From an uncultured Ilumatobacter sp. (GTDB taxonomy: Bacteria; Actinomycetota; Acidimicrobiia; Acidimicrobiales; Ilumatobacteraceae), in assembly GCA_905182555.1 (NCBI GenBank), contig CAJJBX010000001.1, forward strand, positions 1 to 64,000: a DNA stretch of 64,000 nt. The letters run 5' to 3'. Every line of letters starts with the position of its first letter. The first letter of the stretch is position 1. Position numbers and translations under genes: made by a program. This document shows, in pieces, positions 45,643 through 54,441 of the stretch. A model generated the notes under the pieces. It was given only the letters and a program-made list of their open reading frames with translations. It searched no databases and had not been told where the DNA came from.

Positions 45643-47574
45643 ATGATGGATGTGATGATCAAGCGGCCACCCGCTGGGACGATCCCCGAAGAACCAGGCT
45701 CGTACCAGTTCAAGGACAAGCACGGGCGCGTCATTTACGTCGGCAAGGCGTCGAACTTGCGCCAACGGCTGAGTAACTATTTCGGCAGCCCACGGCACAT
45801 GCATGCGCGGACGGCGCAGATGGTGCAGGTTGCGGAATCGGTCGAGTGGACCATCGTGCGCAATGAGGTCGAGGCGCTCATGCTTGAGCACAGCCTCATT
45901 AAGCAGCACGACCCGCGCTTTAACGTCCGCCTTCGTGACGACAAGAGCTACCCGTTCCTCGCTGTGACGACGGGGGAGGAGTGGCCGCGAGCGCAGGTGA
46001 TGCGTGGGCACAAGCGCAAGGGCACCCGCTACTTCGGTCCGTACGCCCACGCGTATGCGATCCGCGACACGCTTGACCTGCTACTTCGGAGCTTCCCCGT
46101 TCGGACGTGCACGGATGGCAAGTTCAAGGAACACGAACGGCTCGGCCGCCCCTGTCTGCTCTTCCATATCGAGAAGTGCTCTGGTCCGTGCGTCGGCGAG
46201 ATCGATGAGATGCCGTACCGCCAGCTCGTCACCGAGCTGTGCCAGTTCCTCGACGGTGACACCGACGAGATCGTCGATCGGCTCGAAGCCGACATGCAGT
46301 TGGCAGCGACGTCGCTCGAGTTCGAGCAGGCGGCTCGTCTACGCGACCGGCTTGAGGCCGTGCATAAGGCCATTGCGAAGCAGCAGATGGTGGCCGAGAA
46401 GGACGAAGACATCGATGTCATCGGCATTGCCGAAGACGAGCTCGAAGCATCGGTGCAGATGTTCTACGTCCGTAAGGGACGAGTCGTCGGGCGGAAGGGG
46501 TTCGTGCTCGACAAAGTCGAAGACCTGACTTCAGGTGGTCTGATAAATCGCATCCTCGAGAACCTGTACGGGGAAGAGCCAGTACTCGGCGTGCCGAAGC
46601 AAGTGCTTGTTCCTTACGAGGCTGACGATCGCGAGGTGTACGAAGAGTGGCTTGAGCTCGCCCGCGGTTCGAAGGTGCAGATCCGCGTTCCGCAACGAGG
46701 TGACAAACGGGCGCTACTCGAAACGGTCGAACGGAACGCGAAGGAAGAGTTCACCCGCCATCGGATGAAACGGGCGAGCGATCACAACACGCGCAGCCGG
46801 GCGCTCACCGAGCTGCAAGAGGCACTCGGCCTCCCCGAGGCGCCACTGCGTATTGAGTGTTATGACATGGCGCACATTCAGGGAACGAATTATGTGGGCT
46901 CGATGGTCGTCATGGAGGACGGCCTGCCAAGTAAGCGCGAGTACCGCCGGTTCAAGGTGAACGGCGTCGGCTCTGAAGTCGGTGGGCAGAGCGACGACTA
47001 CGCGGCGATGGCCGAAGTGGTGCGCCGGCGCTTGCAGGCTTACATCAACGAACGCGATCGCCCGGTGAGCGAACGCACCGGGCCCGACGGCGAGGGCATC
47101 GAAGGCCCGCAGAGTGGGGCCCGTAAGCCCGGCAAGTTCGCGTATCCGCCGCAGTTGCTGCTGGTCGACGGTGGCAAGGGCCAGGTCAGCGCCACCTACG
47201 AGGTGGTCAAGGAACTTGGCCTCGCCGACGAGATCCCGGTTGCGGGCTTGGCAAAACGGTTCGAAGAGATCTACGTCCCGGGCCGATCTGAGCCGGTCGA
47301 AGTGCGACGTGGAAGCGAAGCCTTATTCATGCTGCAGCGCATCCGCGACGAGGCGCACCGGTTCGCGAACACGTTCCACCGTGAGCGTCGGAGCACCGCA
47401 ATGACGGTCAGCGTTCTCGACGACATTCCGGGTATGGGCGAAGTTCGCAAGAAGAAGCTGCTCAAAGCGATGGGCGGCATCACTCAGGTGAAGAAGGCCT
47501 CACTCGACAGCTTGAAGGAACACAGCTTCCTCCCTGACGCTGTCGCTGAAGCCGTTTACGACACCCTCCAATAG
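45643..47574 (+). CDS. uvrC: UvrABC system protein C
   Basis: A 643-residue dual-incision nuclease of nucleotide excision repair. The N-terminal GIY-YIG nuclease (PPAGTIPEEPGSYQFKDKHG, VIYVGKASNLRQRLSNYF) makes the 3' cut. The UVR domain (LEFEQAARLRDRLEAVHKAI) binds UvrB. The C-terminal RNase H-like nuclease (IECYDMAHIQGTNYVGSMVV, LLVDGGKGQ) makes the 5' cut, followed by the tandem helix-hairpin-helix (IPGMGEVRKKKLLKAMGG). A second ATG at 45655 is also possible. The stop overlaps a dispersed palindrome. Confidence 0.96.
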   Translation: MMDVMIKRPPAGTIPEEPGSYQFKDKHGRVIYVGKASNLRQRLSNYFGSPRHMHARTAQMVQVAESVEWTIVRNEVEALMLEHSLIKQHDPRFNVRLRDDKSYPFLAVTTGEEWPRAQVMRGHKRKGTRYFGPYAHAYAIRDTLDLLLRSFPVRTCTDGKFKEHERLGRPCLLFHIEKCSGPCVGEIDEMPYRQLVTELCQFLDGDTDEIVDRLEADMQLAATSLEFEQAARLRDRLEAVHKAIAKQQMVAEKDEDIDVIGIAEDELEASVQMFYVRKGRVVGRKGFVLDKVEDLTSGGLINRILENLYGEEPVLGVPKQVLVPYEADDREVYEEWLELARGSKVQIRVPQRGDKRALLETVERNAKEEFTRHRMKRASDHNTRSRALTELQEALGLPEAPLRIECYDMAHIQGTNYVGSMVVMEDGLPSKREYRRFKVNGVGSEVGGQSDDYAAMAEVVRRRLQAYINERDRPVSERTGPDGEGIEGPQSGARKPGKFAYPPQLLLVDGGKGQVSATYEVVKELGLADEIPVAGLAKRFEEIYVPGRSEPVEVRRGSEALFMLQRIRDEAHRFANTFHRERRSTAMTVSVLDDIPGMGEVRKKKLLKAMGGITQVKKASLDSLKEHSFLPDAVAEAVYDTLQ

Positions 47575-47607
47575 TTGCGCATGGGGTCAGGCCCCTTTCG
47601 CAACTAT
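47571..47607. repeat. Dispersed palindrome, type A, 3' of uvrC
   Basis: ATAGTTGCG ... CGCAACTAT arms (nine bp) enclosing GGGG-TCAGG-CCCC. The left arm overlaps the uvrC TAG. Right half identical to the copies after polA and uvrB. Confidence 0.92.
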
Positions 47608-47614
47608 CTTGCGA

Positions 47615-48517
47615 TTAGGTGACGTTGGGGATGATGTCGTCGCGAAAGCGTGCGTAGGCGTCCATCCGGGCTTCGGCTGTGGTCCCGAGCGTGAAGTCGG
47701 GAACGATGACTTCGTCGAAGCCGGTTGCGGCGTATTGTCCGAGCGCATCGATGATTTGCTCGTTGGAGCCAACGATCGACCGGTCAGCCATGGGGCTCGC
47801 AGCGATCTTGTCGACGTCGCCGTCGAGGAAGAACATGGCCTGGACCGATGTGTGTTTGCTATCGACATTGACGTCGACCGAGTCGCACGCAGCGACGAAC
47901 GCTGCGTGGCGATCGGCGGCGAGGGTCGGGGCACCCCAGGTGTTCCAGTCAGTGGCGTGGCGAGCAGTGATCTTCAACATGCGTGGGCTGCCGGTACCGA
48001 CGGTAATCGGGAGCGGCGACTGCACCGGCTTCGGATCACACGGGGCGTCCGTGAAGTCGTAGAAGTCGCCGTGGAAGTCGGTGCGGTCGTTTGCGAGGAG
48101 CGACTCGATGATTTGGATCGACTCTTCGAAACGGCTGACACGTTTGCCTGGAGCTTCGAGTTCGATGCCGTATGCCTGGTGCTCGTTGATTTGCCAACCG
48201 GCGCCGAGGCCGAGGACGAAGCGGCCGTTCGAGAGTTGATCGAGTGTCGCGGCGCGGTTTGCAAGGAGCGCGGGATGGTGCACCGACGTCGGTGACACGA
48301 GGGGGCCGAGGCGAATGCGTTCGGTCACGGCAGCGATTGCGGGGAGGATTGTCCAACACTCGTGGACCGGGCCCGGCTTGAACGACTCATCGCCGGTGTT
48401 CTCCATGTAGTGATCGGCATACCAGAAGCAGTGCCAGCCGTCGGTGTCACCCATCCGAGCGAGGTTGAGCACTTCTTGGACGGGGCGAGCTGGGCTGGGC
48501 CAGACGGAGAACTTCAT
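47615..48517 (-). CDS. LLM-class F420-dependent oxidoreductase
   Basis: A 300-residue TIM-barrel flavin/F420 oxidoreductase of the luciferase-like superfamily. MKFSVWPSPARPVQEVL opens it, with GWHCFWYADHYM, TERIRLGPLVSPTSVHHPALLANRAATLDQLSNGRFVLGLGAGW and LPITVGTGSPRMLKITARHATDWN. Actinobacterial members usually use coenzyme F420 rather than FMN. The reaction is unknown. It is convergent with uvrC and divergent from the following methyltransferase. Confidence 0.9.
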   Translation of the reverse strand: MKFSVWPSPARPVQEVLNLARMGDTDGWHCFWYADHYMENTGDESFKPGPVHECWTILPAIAAVTERIRLGPLVSPTSVHHPALLANRAATLDQLSNGRFVLGLGAGWQINEHQAYGIELEAPGKRVSRFEESIQIIESLLANDRTDFHGDFYDFTDAPCDPKPVQSPLPITVGTGSPRMLKITARHATDWNTWGAPTLAADRHAAFVAACDSVDVNVDSKHTSVQAMFFLDGDVDKIAASPMADRSIVGSNEQIIDALGQYAATGFDEVIVPDFTLGTTAEARMDAYARFRDDIIPNVT

Positions 48518-48519
48518 TT

Positions 48520-49332
48520 ATGCAACCTACTGATGTGTCCGTTTCCGACCCGAGGGGAAGCGGACACATCAGTACGCTGCGGTTTGTGGCCGACACGAGC
48601 AACCAACTGTGGGAAGAGCACGCCGACTGGTGGATCGAAGGCTTCACCGACGGCGCCGACCCGGAGTACGAAGAGCAGATCCTGCCGCTTGCAGCGCACG
48701 AGTTGGCCGGGGCTCGACGAGTGCTCGACATCGGATGTGGCGACGGCCAGGTCAGTCGACTCGCAGCATCCAACGGCGCTGAGAACGGGATCACGGTAAT
48801 CGGAATCGACCCGACATGGAACTGTCTTGCGGCCGCATCTGAACGAGGCGGAGGGCCCGCATATGGTCGTGCCGGCGCGGCAGCGCTGCCTTTCGTCGAC
48901 GAGTCGTTCGACACCGCTGTTGCATGTCTCGTGTTCGAACACATCGATGACGTCGACGACGCGATTGCCGAGGTGGCTCGGGTGCTCGAACTGGGTGGCC
49001 GTTTCTGCTTCTTCCTCAACCACCCGATCTTGCAGACACCTGACGCTGGATGGATCAACGACCACACGGTCGACCCACCCGAGCAGTACTGGCGGATGGG
49101 CCCCTATCTCATTGAATCCGCCACGATCGAGCAGGTACAGAAGGACGTGTTCATCCGTTTCATCCACCGCCCGATGTCCCGCTATATCAATGCTCTCGCC
49201 GAGCATGGTTTGGTCATCGAGCGCATGTTGGAGCCATCGCCACCGCCTGGGTTCCTTGCGATTTCCGAGCAGTACGAAGCAGCGTCGGCGTTTCCCCGGC
49301 TGCTTTACTTGCGCCTCCGCAAAATCAGCTAG
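48520..49332 (+). CDS. Class I SAM-dependent methyltransferase
   Basis: A 270-residue methyltransferase. Motif I is RVLDIGCGDGQVSRLAAS, followed by VIGIDPTWNCLAAASERG, AAALPFVDESFDTAVACLVFEHIDD and ARVLELGGRFCFFLNHP. The DNA for codons 4-18 is a 13-bp inverted repeat, so a later start (for example GTG 48587, VADTSNQLWEEHADWW) is possible. The 3' end is inside another long palindrome, shared with the convergent amidohydrolase. Substrate unknown. Confidence 0.85.
   Translation: MQPTDVSVSDPRGSGHISTLRFVADTSNQLWEEHADWWIEGFTDGADPEYEEQILPLAAHELAGARRVLDIGCGDGQVSRLAASNGAENGITVIGIDPTWNCLAAASERGGGPAYGRAGAAALPFVDESFDTAVACLVFEHIDDVDDAIAEVARVLELGGRFCFFLNHPILQTPDAGWINDHTVDPPEQYWRMGPYLIESATIEQVQKDVFIRFIHRPMSRYINALAEHGLVIERMLEPSPPPGFLAISEQYEAASAFPRLLYLRLRKIS
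48529..48573. repeat. Inverted repeat at the methyltransferase 5' end
   Basis: ACTGATGTGTCCG and its exact complement (13 bp) separated by 19 bases. It begins nine bases after the proposed ATG at 48520. Confidence 0.92.
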
Positions 49333-49370
49333 CGGTCACACTGTGCCTGGCACAGTGTGACCGCTAGCTG
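49326..49370. terminator. Long palindrome carrying both convergent stop codons
   Basis: A 22-bp perfect inverted repeat with a one-base centre, CAGCTAGCGGTCACACTG at the left end and its complement at the right. The methyltransferase TAG (49330-49332) and the opposite-strand amidohydrolase TAG (49366-49364) sit at mirror-image positions. Confidence 0.85.
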
Positions 49371-51085
49371 AGGTGTTGGGGGCCGCGCACGAGGCGGCCG
49401 GGGAGTGCACCTGTGAACTTGTCGTTCTCGACGGTGATTTCGCCGCGCGCGATCGTGTAGCTGTAACCGATGCCGTGCTGGACGAACCGGGGTGCGTCGG
49501 TCGGGAGGTCCCAGGTCATGCGTGGAGCGTCGACGTTGAGGTTCTCAAAGTCGATCACGTTGACGTCGGCGCGGCAGCCCGTTGCAAGCACGCCACGGTC
49601 GTACAGGCCGTAGAACTCGGCCGTTTGCTGCGTCTGGCGGTGGATCACATACGGAAGTTCCATGCGCTCACCTCGGCTGCGGTCGCGCGCCCAAAAGGAC
49701 AGCATGAACGTCGGCATCGAACCGTCACAGATCGCGCCGCAGTGCGCTCCGCCGTCAGCCAAGCCCATCCGAGTGAGCGGATGGAGATGCATTTCGCGCA
49801 GTGGATCCAGGGTCTCCTCACCGTAATTCATGAGTGGAAAGTAGAGAAGGCCGTTGCCGCCGTCGGTACACAGGTGGTCGTAGGCGAGCGATGCTGCCGA
49901 CAATCCGTCACGCTTGGCGCGTGCCGCAAGCGAGTCGAGGGGGTCGGGCTCGTAGTCGGAGTCGCCGACGAAGGCCCACATCTTGTCCCAGCTGCCGAGG
50001 ACGAACTGCAGGAACTCCGATGCATCGGGGTGCTGCTCGGCAAGGATCGCCGCTTTCACCTCGGGCTTGAGGAGCTCGGTGAGTCGTGCGGCCCGATCGA
50101 GGTCGGCGAGCGCTTCGAAGCTTGGTCGCCCGATGAACGGGTTGAGTGTGCCGTCCCAGCACTGCAGGATCCCGACGGGTCGACCAGATACCTGGCCGTG
50201 CACGGCCAGGCCGTCGTCATGTGCTTTTTCGCAGAGACCGAGGACGTCCTTCCAGAGGTCGGGGTGGCGGTCGTTGATGTTGAAGTTGAAGACGACGGGA
50301 TGCTGGGTGATGCCGGCAACCTCGCGGAGCCATCCGAACGACTCGGGAACCTCGGGGTGATGGAGCGCGCATTCGAAGACGCCGTGACCGGCTGCGGCCA
50401 TTCCCTTGGCGATGCCGATCAGTTCGGACGAGTCAGCCGAGGTTCCTGGAACAAGGTCGCCGTCAACCGATTTGTGCAGCGGAGTGCGTGACGTGGAGAA
50501 CCCGAGTGCACCGGCGCGCAATGCCTCTTCGGTGAGCGCGGCCATCTGCCTGATCTCTTCGGGTGTGGCCTCAATGCCGTCGGCCGAGCGGTCGCCCATG
50601 ACATAGGCGCGCAGTGCTCCGTGCGGCATCTGTGCACCGATGTCGGCGATGAATTCGCGTCGATCGAGCGCATCGAGGTATTCGGGGAATGTCTCCCACT
50701 CCCACGAGATCCCGTCGGTCAGCGCAGCGCCTGGGATGTCTTCGACGCCTTCCATCAGGCGAATCAGCCACTCCCTGCTGTGCGTATGTGCTGGTGCGAA
50801 ACCAACGCCACAATTGCCCATCACGACGGTGGTGACACCGTGCCAACCGGCAGGGGTGAGGTACGGGTCCCATGTGGCCTGCGCGTCGTAATGGGTATGC
50901 ATGTCGACCCAGCCGGGCGTGACGATCAGCCCGTCGGCGTCGATTTCTCGACGGCCGTCAGCAGCCACCGTGCCGGGCGGCCCGACGGCGACGATCGTGT
51001 CGCCGTCGATCGCTATTTCACCAAGGTATGGCTCAGTGTTGGTCCCGTCGATGATCGTGCCGTTGCGAATCACGATGTCATGCAT
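49364..51085 (-). CDS. N-acyl-D-amino-acid deacylase / D-aminoacylase-like amidohydrolase
   Basis: A 573-residue metal-dependent amidohydrolase. MHDIVIRNGTIIDGTNTEPY opens the family. VTPGWVDMHTHYDAQATWDP holds the metal-binding HTH, GVTTVVMGNCGVGFAP the bridging segment and TPLHKSVDGDLVPGT the family loop. LADGGAHCGAICDGSMP holds the active-site Asp, and the C terminus DVNVIDFENLNVDAPRM closes the beta sandwich. Natural substrates of this subgroup are N-acyl-D-amino acids or related amides. I use the start at 51085; the frame is open for another 160 codons antisense to rapZ, which is not coding. Confidence 0.9.
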   Translation of the reverse strand: MHDIVIRNGTIIDGTNTEPYLGEIAIDGDTIVAVGPPGTVAADGRREIDADGLIVTPGWVDMHTHYDAQATWDPYLTPAGWHGVTTVVMGNCGVGFAPAHTHSREWLIRLMEGVEDIPGAALTDGISWEWETFPEYLDALDRREFIADIGAQMPHGALRAYVMGDRSADGIEATPEEIRQMAALTEEALRAGALGFSTSRTPLHKSVDGDLVPGTSADSSELIGIAKGMAAAGHGVFECALHHPEVPESFGWLREVAGITQHPVVFNFNINDRHPDLWKDVLGLCEKAHDDGLAVHGQVSGRPVGILQCWDGTLNPFIGRPSFEALADLDRAARLTELLKPEVKAAILAEQHPDASEFLQFVLGSWDKMWAFVGDSDYEPDPLDSLAARAKRDGLSAASLAYDHLCTDGGNGLLYFPLMNYGEETLDPLREMHLHPLTRMGLADGGAHCGAICDGSMPTFMLSFWARDRSRGERMELPYVIHRQTQQTAEFYGLYDRGVLATGCRADVNVIDFENLNVDAPRMTWDLPTDAPRFVQHGIGYSYTIARGEITVENDKFTGALPGRLVRGPQHLS

Positions 51086-51170
51086 GACCACATCATGGCG
51101 CATGTCCGCGAGCTGACGAAGTGCCGCAGGACTATCAGCGGCTTGTTGTCGGGGCCTGTAGATTAGCCGT

Positions 51171-52016
51171 ATGGCCGAAATCGTCCTTATCTCCGGATTG
51201 TCGGGAGCGGGGCGCTCGGGGGCAGCCGATGTGCTCGAGGATCTCGGTTGGTTTGTCATCGACAACCTGCCGACAGCGCTCGTCAGTACATTCGTCGAAC
51301 TGGCTGCGAAGCCGGGAAGCGAGATCGCGAAGCTGGCCCTCGTCGGCGGACGCGACCATGCCAACGTCCTGAGCAAGGTCGCGGAGCTCCGCGCCGACGG
51401 ACACAACGTACGAATTCTTTTCCTCGACACAACGACCGCACAGCTCGTCAAGCGATACGACGCGACGCGCCGCCGGCATCCGCTCGCAGCGCAGGCGGAC
51501 GGCTTGGTCGAATCAATCGAACTGGAACGGAAGCAGTTGGACAAGGTTCGTGGCAGCGCTGACCTCATCATCGACACGACCGAACTGAACGTTCACCAGC
51601 TCAAGGGACGGATCCTCCAGGCGTTTGACCATGGAACCGAATCACGCTTGCAGGTAGCAGTGGAGAGCTTCGGGTTCAAGCACGGTCTGCCGCTCGACGC
51701 CGACATGGTGCTTGACGTGCGCTTTCTCCCAAACCCTCACTGGGACGAAGGGCTGCGGCCGCTCACCGGGCATGATCCAGCTGTGAGCGACTACGTGCTT
51801 GAGACTTCCTCCGGTAGCGACTTCGTTGATCGCATCCACGATCTGCTCTCGAGCCTGCTGCCGCAATACGAGTCCGAAGGCCGCAGTTACCTGACTGTCG
51901 CGATTGGCTGCACCGGTGGGCGCCACCGTTCGGTCGCCGTTGCAGAAGAGCTCGCAGGCCGGCTTCGGTCGGACGGCGTTGCGGTGCGTGCAGCACACCG
52001 TGATCTGGCGCGCTGA
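51171..52016 (+). CDS. rapZ: RNase adapter protein RapZ (YvcJ)
   Basis: A 281-residue nucleotide-binding protein. The Walker A GLSGAGRSGAADVL uses Arg for the usual Lys, as I recall from actinobacterial members; VIDNLPTALV follows. RILFLDTTTAQLVKRYDATRRRHPL and the C-terminal FGFKHGLPLDADMVLDVRFLPNP and VAIGCTGGRHRSVAVAEELA complete the family. In E. coli it tunes glmZ decay; in Gram-positives it forms the rapZ-yvcK-whiA cluster. Here gap follows directly. Six bases before the ATG lies TAGATT, so it may be leaderless. Confidence 0.94.
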   Translation: MAEIVLISGLSGAGRSGAADVLEDLGWFVIDNLPTALVSTFVELAAKPGSEIAKLALVGGRDHANVLSKVAELRADGHNVRILFLDTTTAQLVKRYDATRRRHPLAAQADGLVESIELERKQLDKVRGSADLIIDTTELNVHQLKGRILQAFDHGTESRLQVAVESFGFKHGLPLDADMVLDVRFLPNPHWDEGLRPLTGHDPAVSDYVLETSSGSDFVDRIHDLLSSLLPQYESEGRSYLTVAIGCTGGRHRSVAVAEELAGRLRSDGVAVRAAHRDLAR

Positions 52017-52153
52017 ATCGCTCGTTTTCGAACAACAATACGGAACCCGGAACGGCCGCGCCCGCGCCAGCTACAGTCGGCGATGCGCACTCGGTGCGTC
52101 GAACGCTCCACTCGGGGGCATTCACCTTCCACCACGATCAAGGGATTCATCAC

Positions 52154-53179
52154 ATGACAGTTCGCGTCGGCATCAATGGCTTCGGACGTATTGGCCGTAA
52201 CTTCTTCCGCGCGGCAAAAGCGCAGGGTGCCGACATTGACTTCGTTGCGGTGAATGACCTGGGGTCGCTCGACCAAATGGCCCACCTCCTCAAGTACGAC
52301 TCGGTGCTCGGCCGCTTCCCCGAACAGGTGACTGTCGTTAAGGGCGGCCTGAAGGTCGGCGAGGACACTCTCAAGGTGCTCAGTGAACGCAACCCGGCTG
52401 ATCTGCCATGGGGCGAACTCGGTGTTGACGTCGTGATCGAATCGACCGGCTTCTTCAACTCGCGTGAAGCGGCTGGTGCCCACCTCGAAGCCGGTGCACC
52501 ACTCGTCATCGTCTCGGCGCCCTGCGCCGAAGCCGACGCCACATTCGTCTACGGCGTGAATCACAAAGATTTCCGGGTCAGCCAGCACAAGGTGATCTCG
52601 AACGCCAGCTGCACGACCAACTGCATTGTCCCGCTCGTCAAAGTGCTCGATGACAACTTCGGTGTCGTTGAAGGTCTCATGACCACCATCCACGCCTACA
52701 CCGGTGATCAGGCTCTGGTCGATGGCCCCCACAATGATCTCCGCCGTGCCCGGGCCGCGGCAATCAACATCATCCCGACGACGACCGGCGCCGCGCGTGC
52801 GACCGCCCTGGTGATGGAGTCGATGAAGGGCAAGCTCGATGGCGGCTCACTCCGGGTACCCCTGCCGACCGGTTCACTCACTGACTTCACCGCCAACCTC
52901 AAGAAGAAGGCAACGGTCGAAGAGATCAACGCCGCCTTTAAGAAGGCCGCCAGGTCGGGCCCCCTTAAGGACGTGCTCAGCTACACCGAGGACCCAATCG
53001 TGTCGAGTGACATCGTCACCGACCCTTCGAGTTGTACCTACGACGCCGGCATGACGCAGGTGCAGGGCAAGATGGTCAAGGTCAACGGCTGGTACGACAA
53101 CGAGTGGGGTTACTCGAACCGCCTCGTCGACATGGCCATTTACACAGGTTCCAAAGTCGCCAAAACGGCCAAGCGCTGA
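52154..53179 (+). CDS. gap: Glyceraldehyde-3-phosphate dehydrogenase
   Basis: A 341-residue type I NAD(P)-dependent GAPDH. MTVRVGINGFGRIGRNFFRA is the Rossmann start, catalytic Cys153 lies in SNASCTTNC, and the His is in TTIHAYTGDQ. The C terminus has NGWYDNEWGYSNRLVDM. It makes 1,3-bisphosphoglycerate in glycolysis. The start at 52154 is chosen over an in-frame ATG at 52094. First gene of gap-pgk-tpiA; a palindrome separates it from pgk. Confidence 0.97.
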   Translation: MTVRVGINGFGRIGRNFFRAAKAQGADIDFVAVNDLGSLDQMAHLLKYDSVLGRFPEQVTVVKGGLKVGEDTLKVLSERNPADLPWGELGVDVVIESTGFFNSREAAGAHLEAGAPLVIVSAPCAEADATFVYGVNHKDFRVSQHKVISNASCTTNCIVPLVKVLDDNFGVVEGLMTTIHAYTGDQALVDGPHNDLRRARAAAINIIPTTTGAARATALVMESMKGKLDGGSLRVPLPTGSLTDFTANLKKKATVEEINAAFKKAARSGPLKDVLSYTEDPIVSSDIVTDPSSCTYDAGMTQVQGKMVKVNGWYDNEWGYSNRLVDMAIYTGSKVAKTAKR

Positions 53180-53189
53180 GAATGCTCCT

Positions 53190-53220
53190 GTTTCAGTCGG
53201 GGTCAGACCCCAACTGAAAC
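53190..53220. repeat. Dispersed palindrome, type B, between gap and pgk
   Basis: Two 15-base arms, GTTTCAGTCGGGGTC and GACCCCAACTGAAAC, with one mismatch and a central A. It lies between the gap stop (11 bases before) and the pgk ATG (12 bases after). Confidence 0.92.
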
Positions 53221-53232
53221 GCTTGCATCATC

Positions 53233-54390
53233 ATGAGTGACATCCCCAGGCTCGAGGATCTTGAGCAACAACTTGGCGGCCTGTCGGCCAAGCGCATTTT
53301 CGTCCGCACCGATTTCAACGTTCCGCTCGCGTACTCCGACGACGGAACAGTGTCGATCACTGACGACTTCCGGATCAGGGCCGCACTGCCAACCATCGAA
53401 TGGTTGACCGAGCGAGGCGCGAAGGTCGTGTGTGCGAGCCACCTCGGCCGTCCCTTCGCTGATGGACGGACCCAACCGAATCCGAAGTACTCGATGGGCC
53501 CAGTACGGGCTCGACTCGGCGAATTGGCACCGAATGTCGAGCTGCTGGAGAACCTCCGTTTCGACCCAGGCGAGACCGGCAACAGCGATGAGTTTGTAGC
53601 GCAGTTGATAGCGGGAACCGACGGTAAGAGAATCGATGGCTACGTGAATGACGCGTTCGGCGCGTCGCACCGTTCGCACGCGTCGATCGTCGGCCCGCCG
53701 CAACACGTGCCCGCAGCAATGGGCCGCCTTCTCGAGAAAGAAGTACAGGTGCTGCTTGGCTTGCGCAAGAAGCCGAAGCACCCGTTCGTCGCTGTGCTCG
53801 GTGGAGCGAAGGTCTCGGACAAGCTCGGGGTGATCGGAGCGTTGCTCGAAATCGTCGACGAGATCATCATTGGCGGCGCGATGTGCTTTACCTTCTTTGC
53901 AGCACAGGGCAAGCCGGTCGGTGCCTCGCTGCACGAGCCCGACCAGATCGATGTGTGTAAGGCGCTCATGGCGAAGGCTGCTGAACTCGGTAAGACGATT
54001 CACCTGCCTGACGACATCACCGGTGTCGACACACAGGGCAACTTTGCGCAGTTTGGCAGCCGCCTCGGGGAAGGCTCGATCGGCTACGACATCGGGCCTG
54101 GTTCGGCTGCGGCATTCACCGACGTGATCATGGACGCTCGCATGGTGTTTTGGAACGGTCCAATGGGCATGTTTGAAGACGAGCGCTTCGAGTCGGGTAC
54201 GCGGACGGTTGCGCAGGCGATGGCCGACACCAAGGCGTTCACCGTCGTCGGTGGCGGCGATTCAGCGGCGGCGCTCGCAAAATTCCGTCTCGACGACGAG
54301 GTCGACCATGTCTCCACGGGGGGAGGGGCCAGCCTCGAACTCCTTGAAAATGGTGACCTTCCTGGCCTCAAAGCACTCCGCAACGACTGA
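53233..54390 (+). CDS. pgk: Phosphoglycerate kinase
   Basis: A 385-residue PGK, ATP-making step after GAPDH. RIFVRTDFNVPLAY near the start binds 3-phosphoglycerate, ASHLGRP follows, FGASHRSHAS closes the N domain, VAVLGGAKVSDKLG opens the nucleotide domain, and VVGGGDSAAAL with STGGGASLELLE are the nucleotide loops. Length is slightly shorter than usual. A perfect palindrome starts just after its stop, before tpiA. Confidence 0.97.
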   Translation: MSDIPRLEDLEQQLGGLSAKRIFVRTDFNVPLAYSDDGTVSITDDFRIRAALPTIEWLTERGAKVVCASHLGRPFADGRTQPNPKYSMGPVRARLGELAPNVELLENLRFDPGETGNSDEFVAQLIAGTDGKRIDGYVNDAFGASHRSHASIVGPPQHVPAAMGRLLEKEVQVLLGLRKKPKHPFVAVLGGAKVSDKLGVIGALLEIVDEIIIGGAMCFTFFAAQGKPVGASLHEPDQIDVCKALMAKAAELGKTIHLPDDITGVDTQGNFAQFGSRLGEGSIGYDIGPGSAAAFTDVIMDARMVFWNGPMGMFEDERFESGTRTVAQAMADTKAFTVVGGGDSAAALAKFRLDDEVDHVSTGGGASLELLENGDLPGLKALRND

Positions 54391-54391
54391 C

Positions 54392-54422
54392 GTTTCAGTT
54401 GGGGTCTGACCCCAACTGAAAC
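54392..54422. repeat. Dispersed palindrome, type B, between pgk and tpiA
   Basis: Perfect 15-bp arms GTTTCAGTTGGGGTC / GACCCCAACTGAAAC around one T, starting two bases after the pgk TGA. Confidence 0.95.
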
Positions 54423-54441
54423 CCACTATGAAGGACGAACC

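Noticed and set aside
51100..51577. Amidohydrolase extended 160 codons upstream
   Set aside because: The extension lies antisense to rapZ, has no family match, and the ATG at 51085 gives the canonical start.
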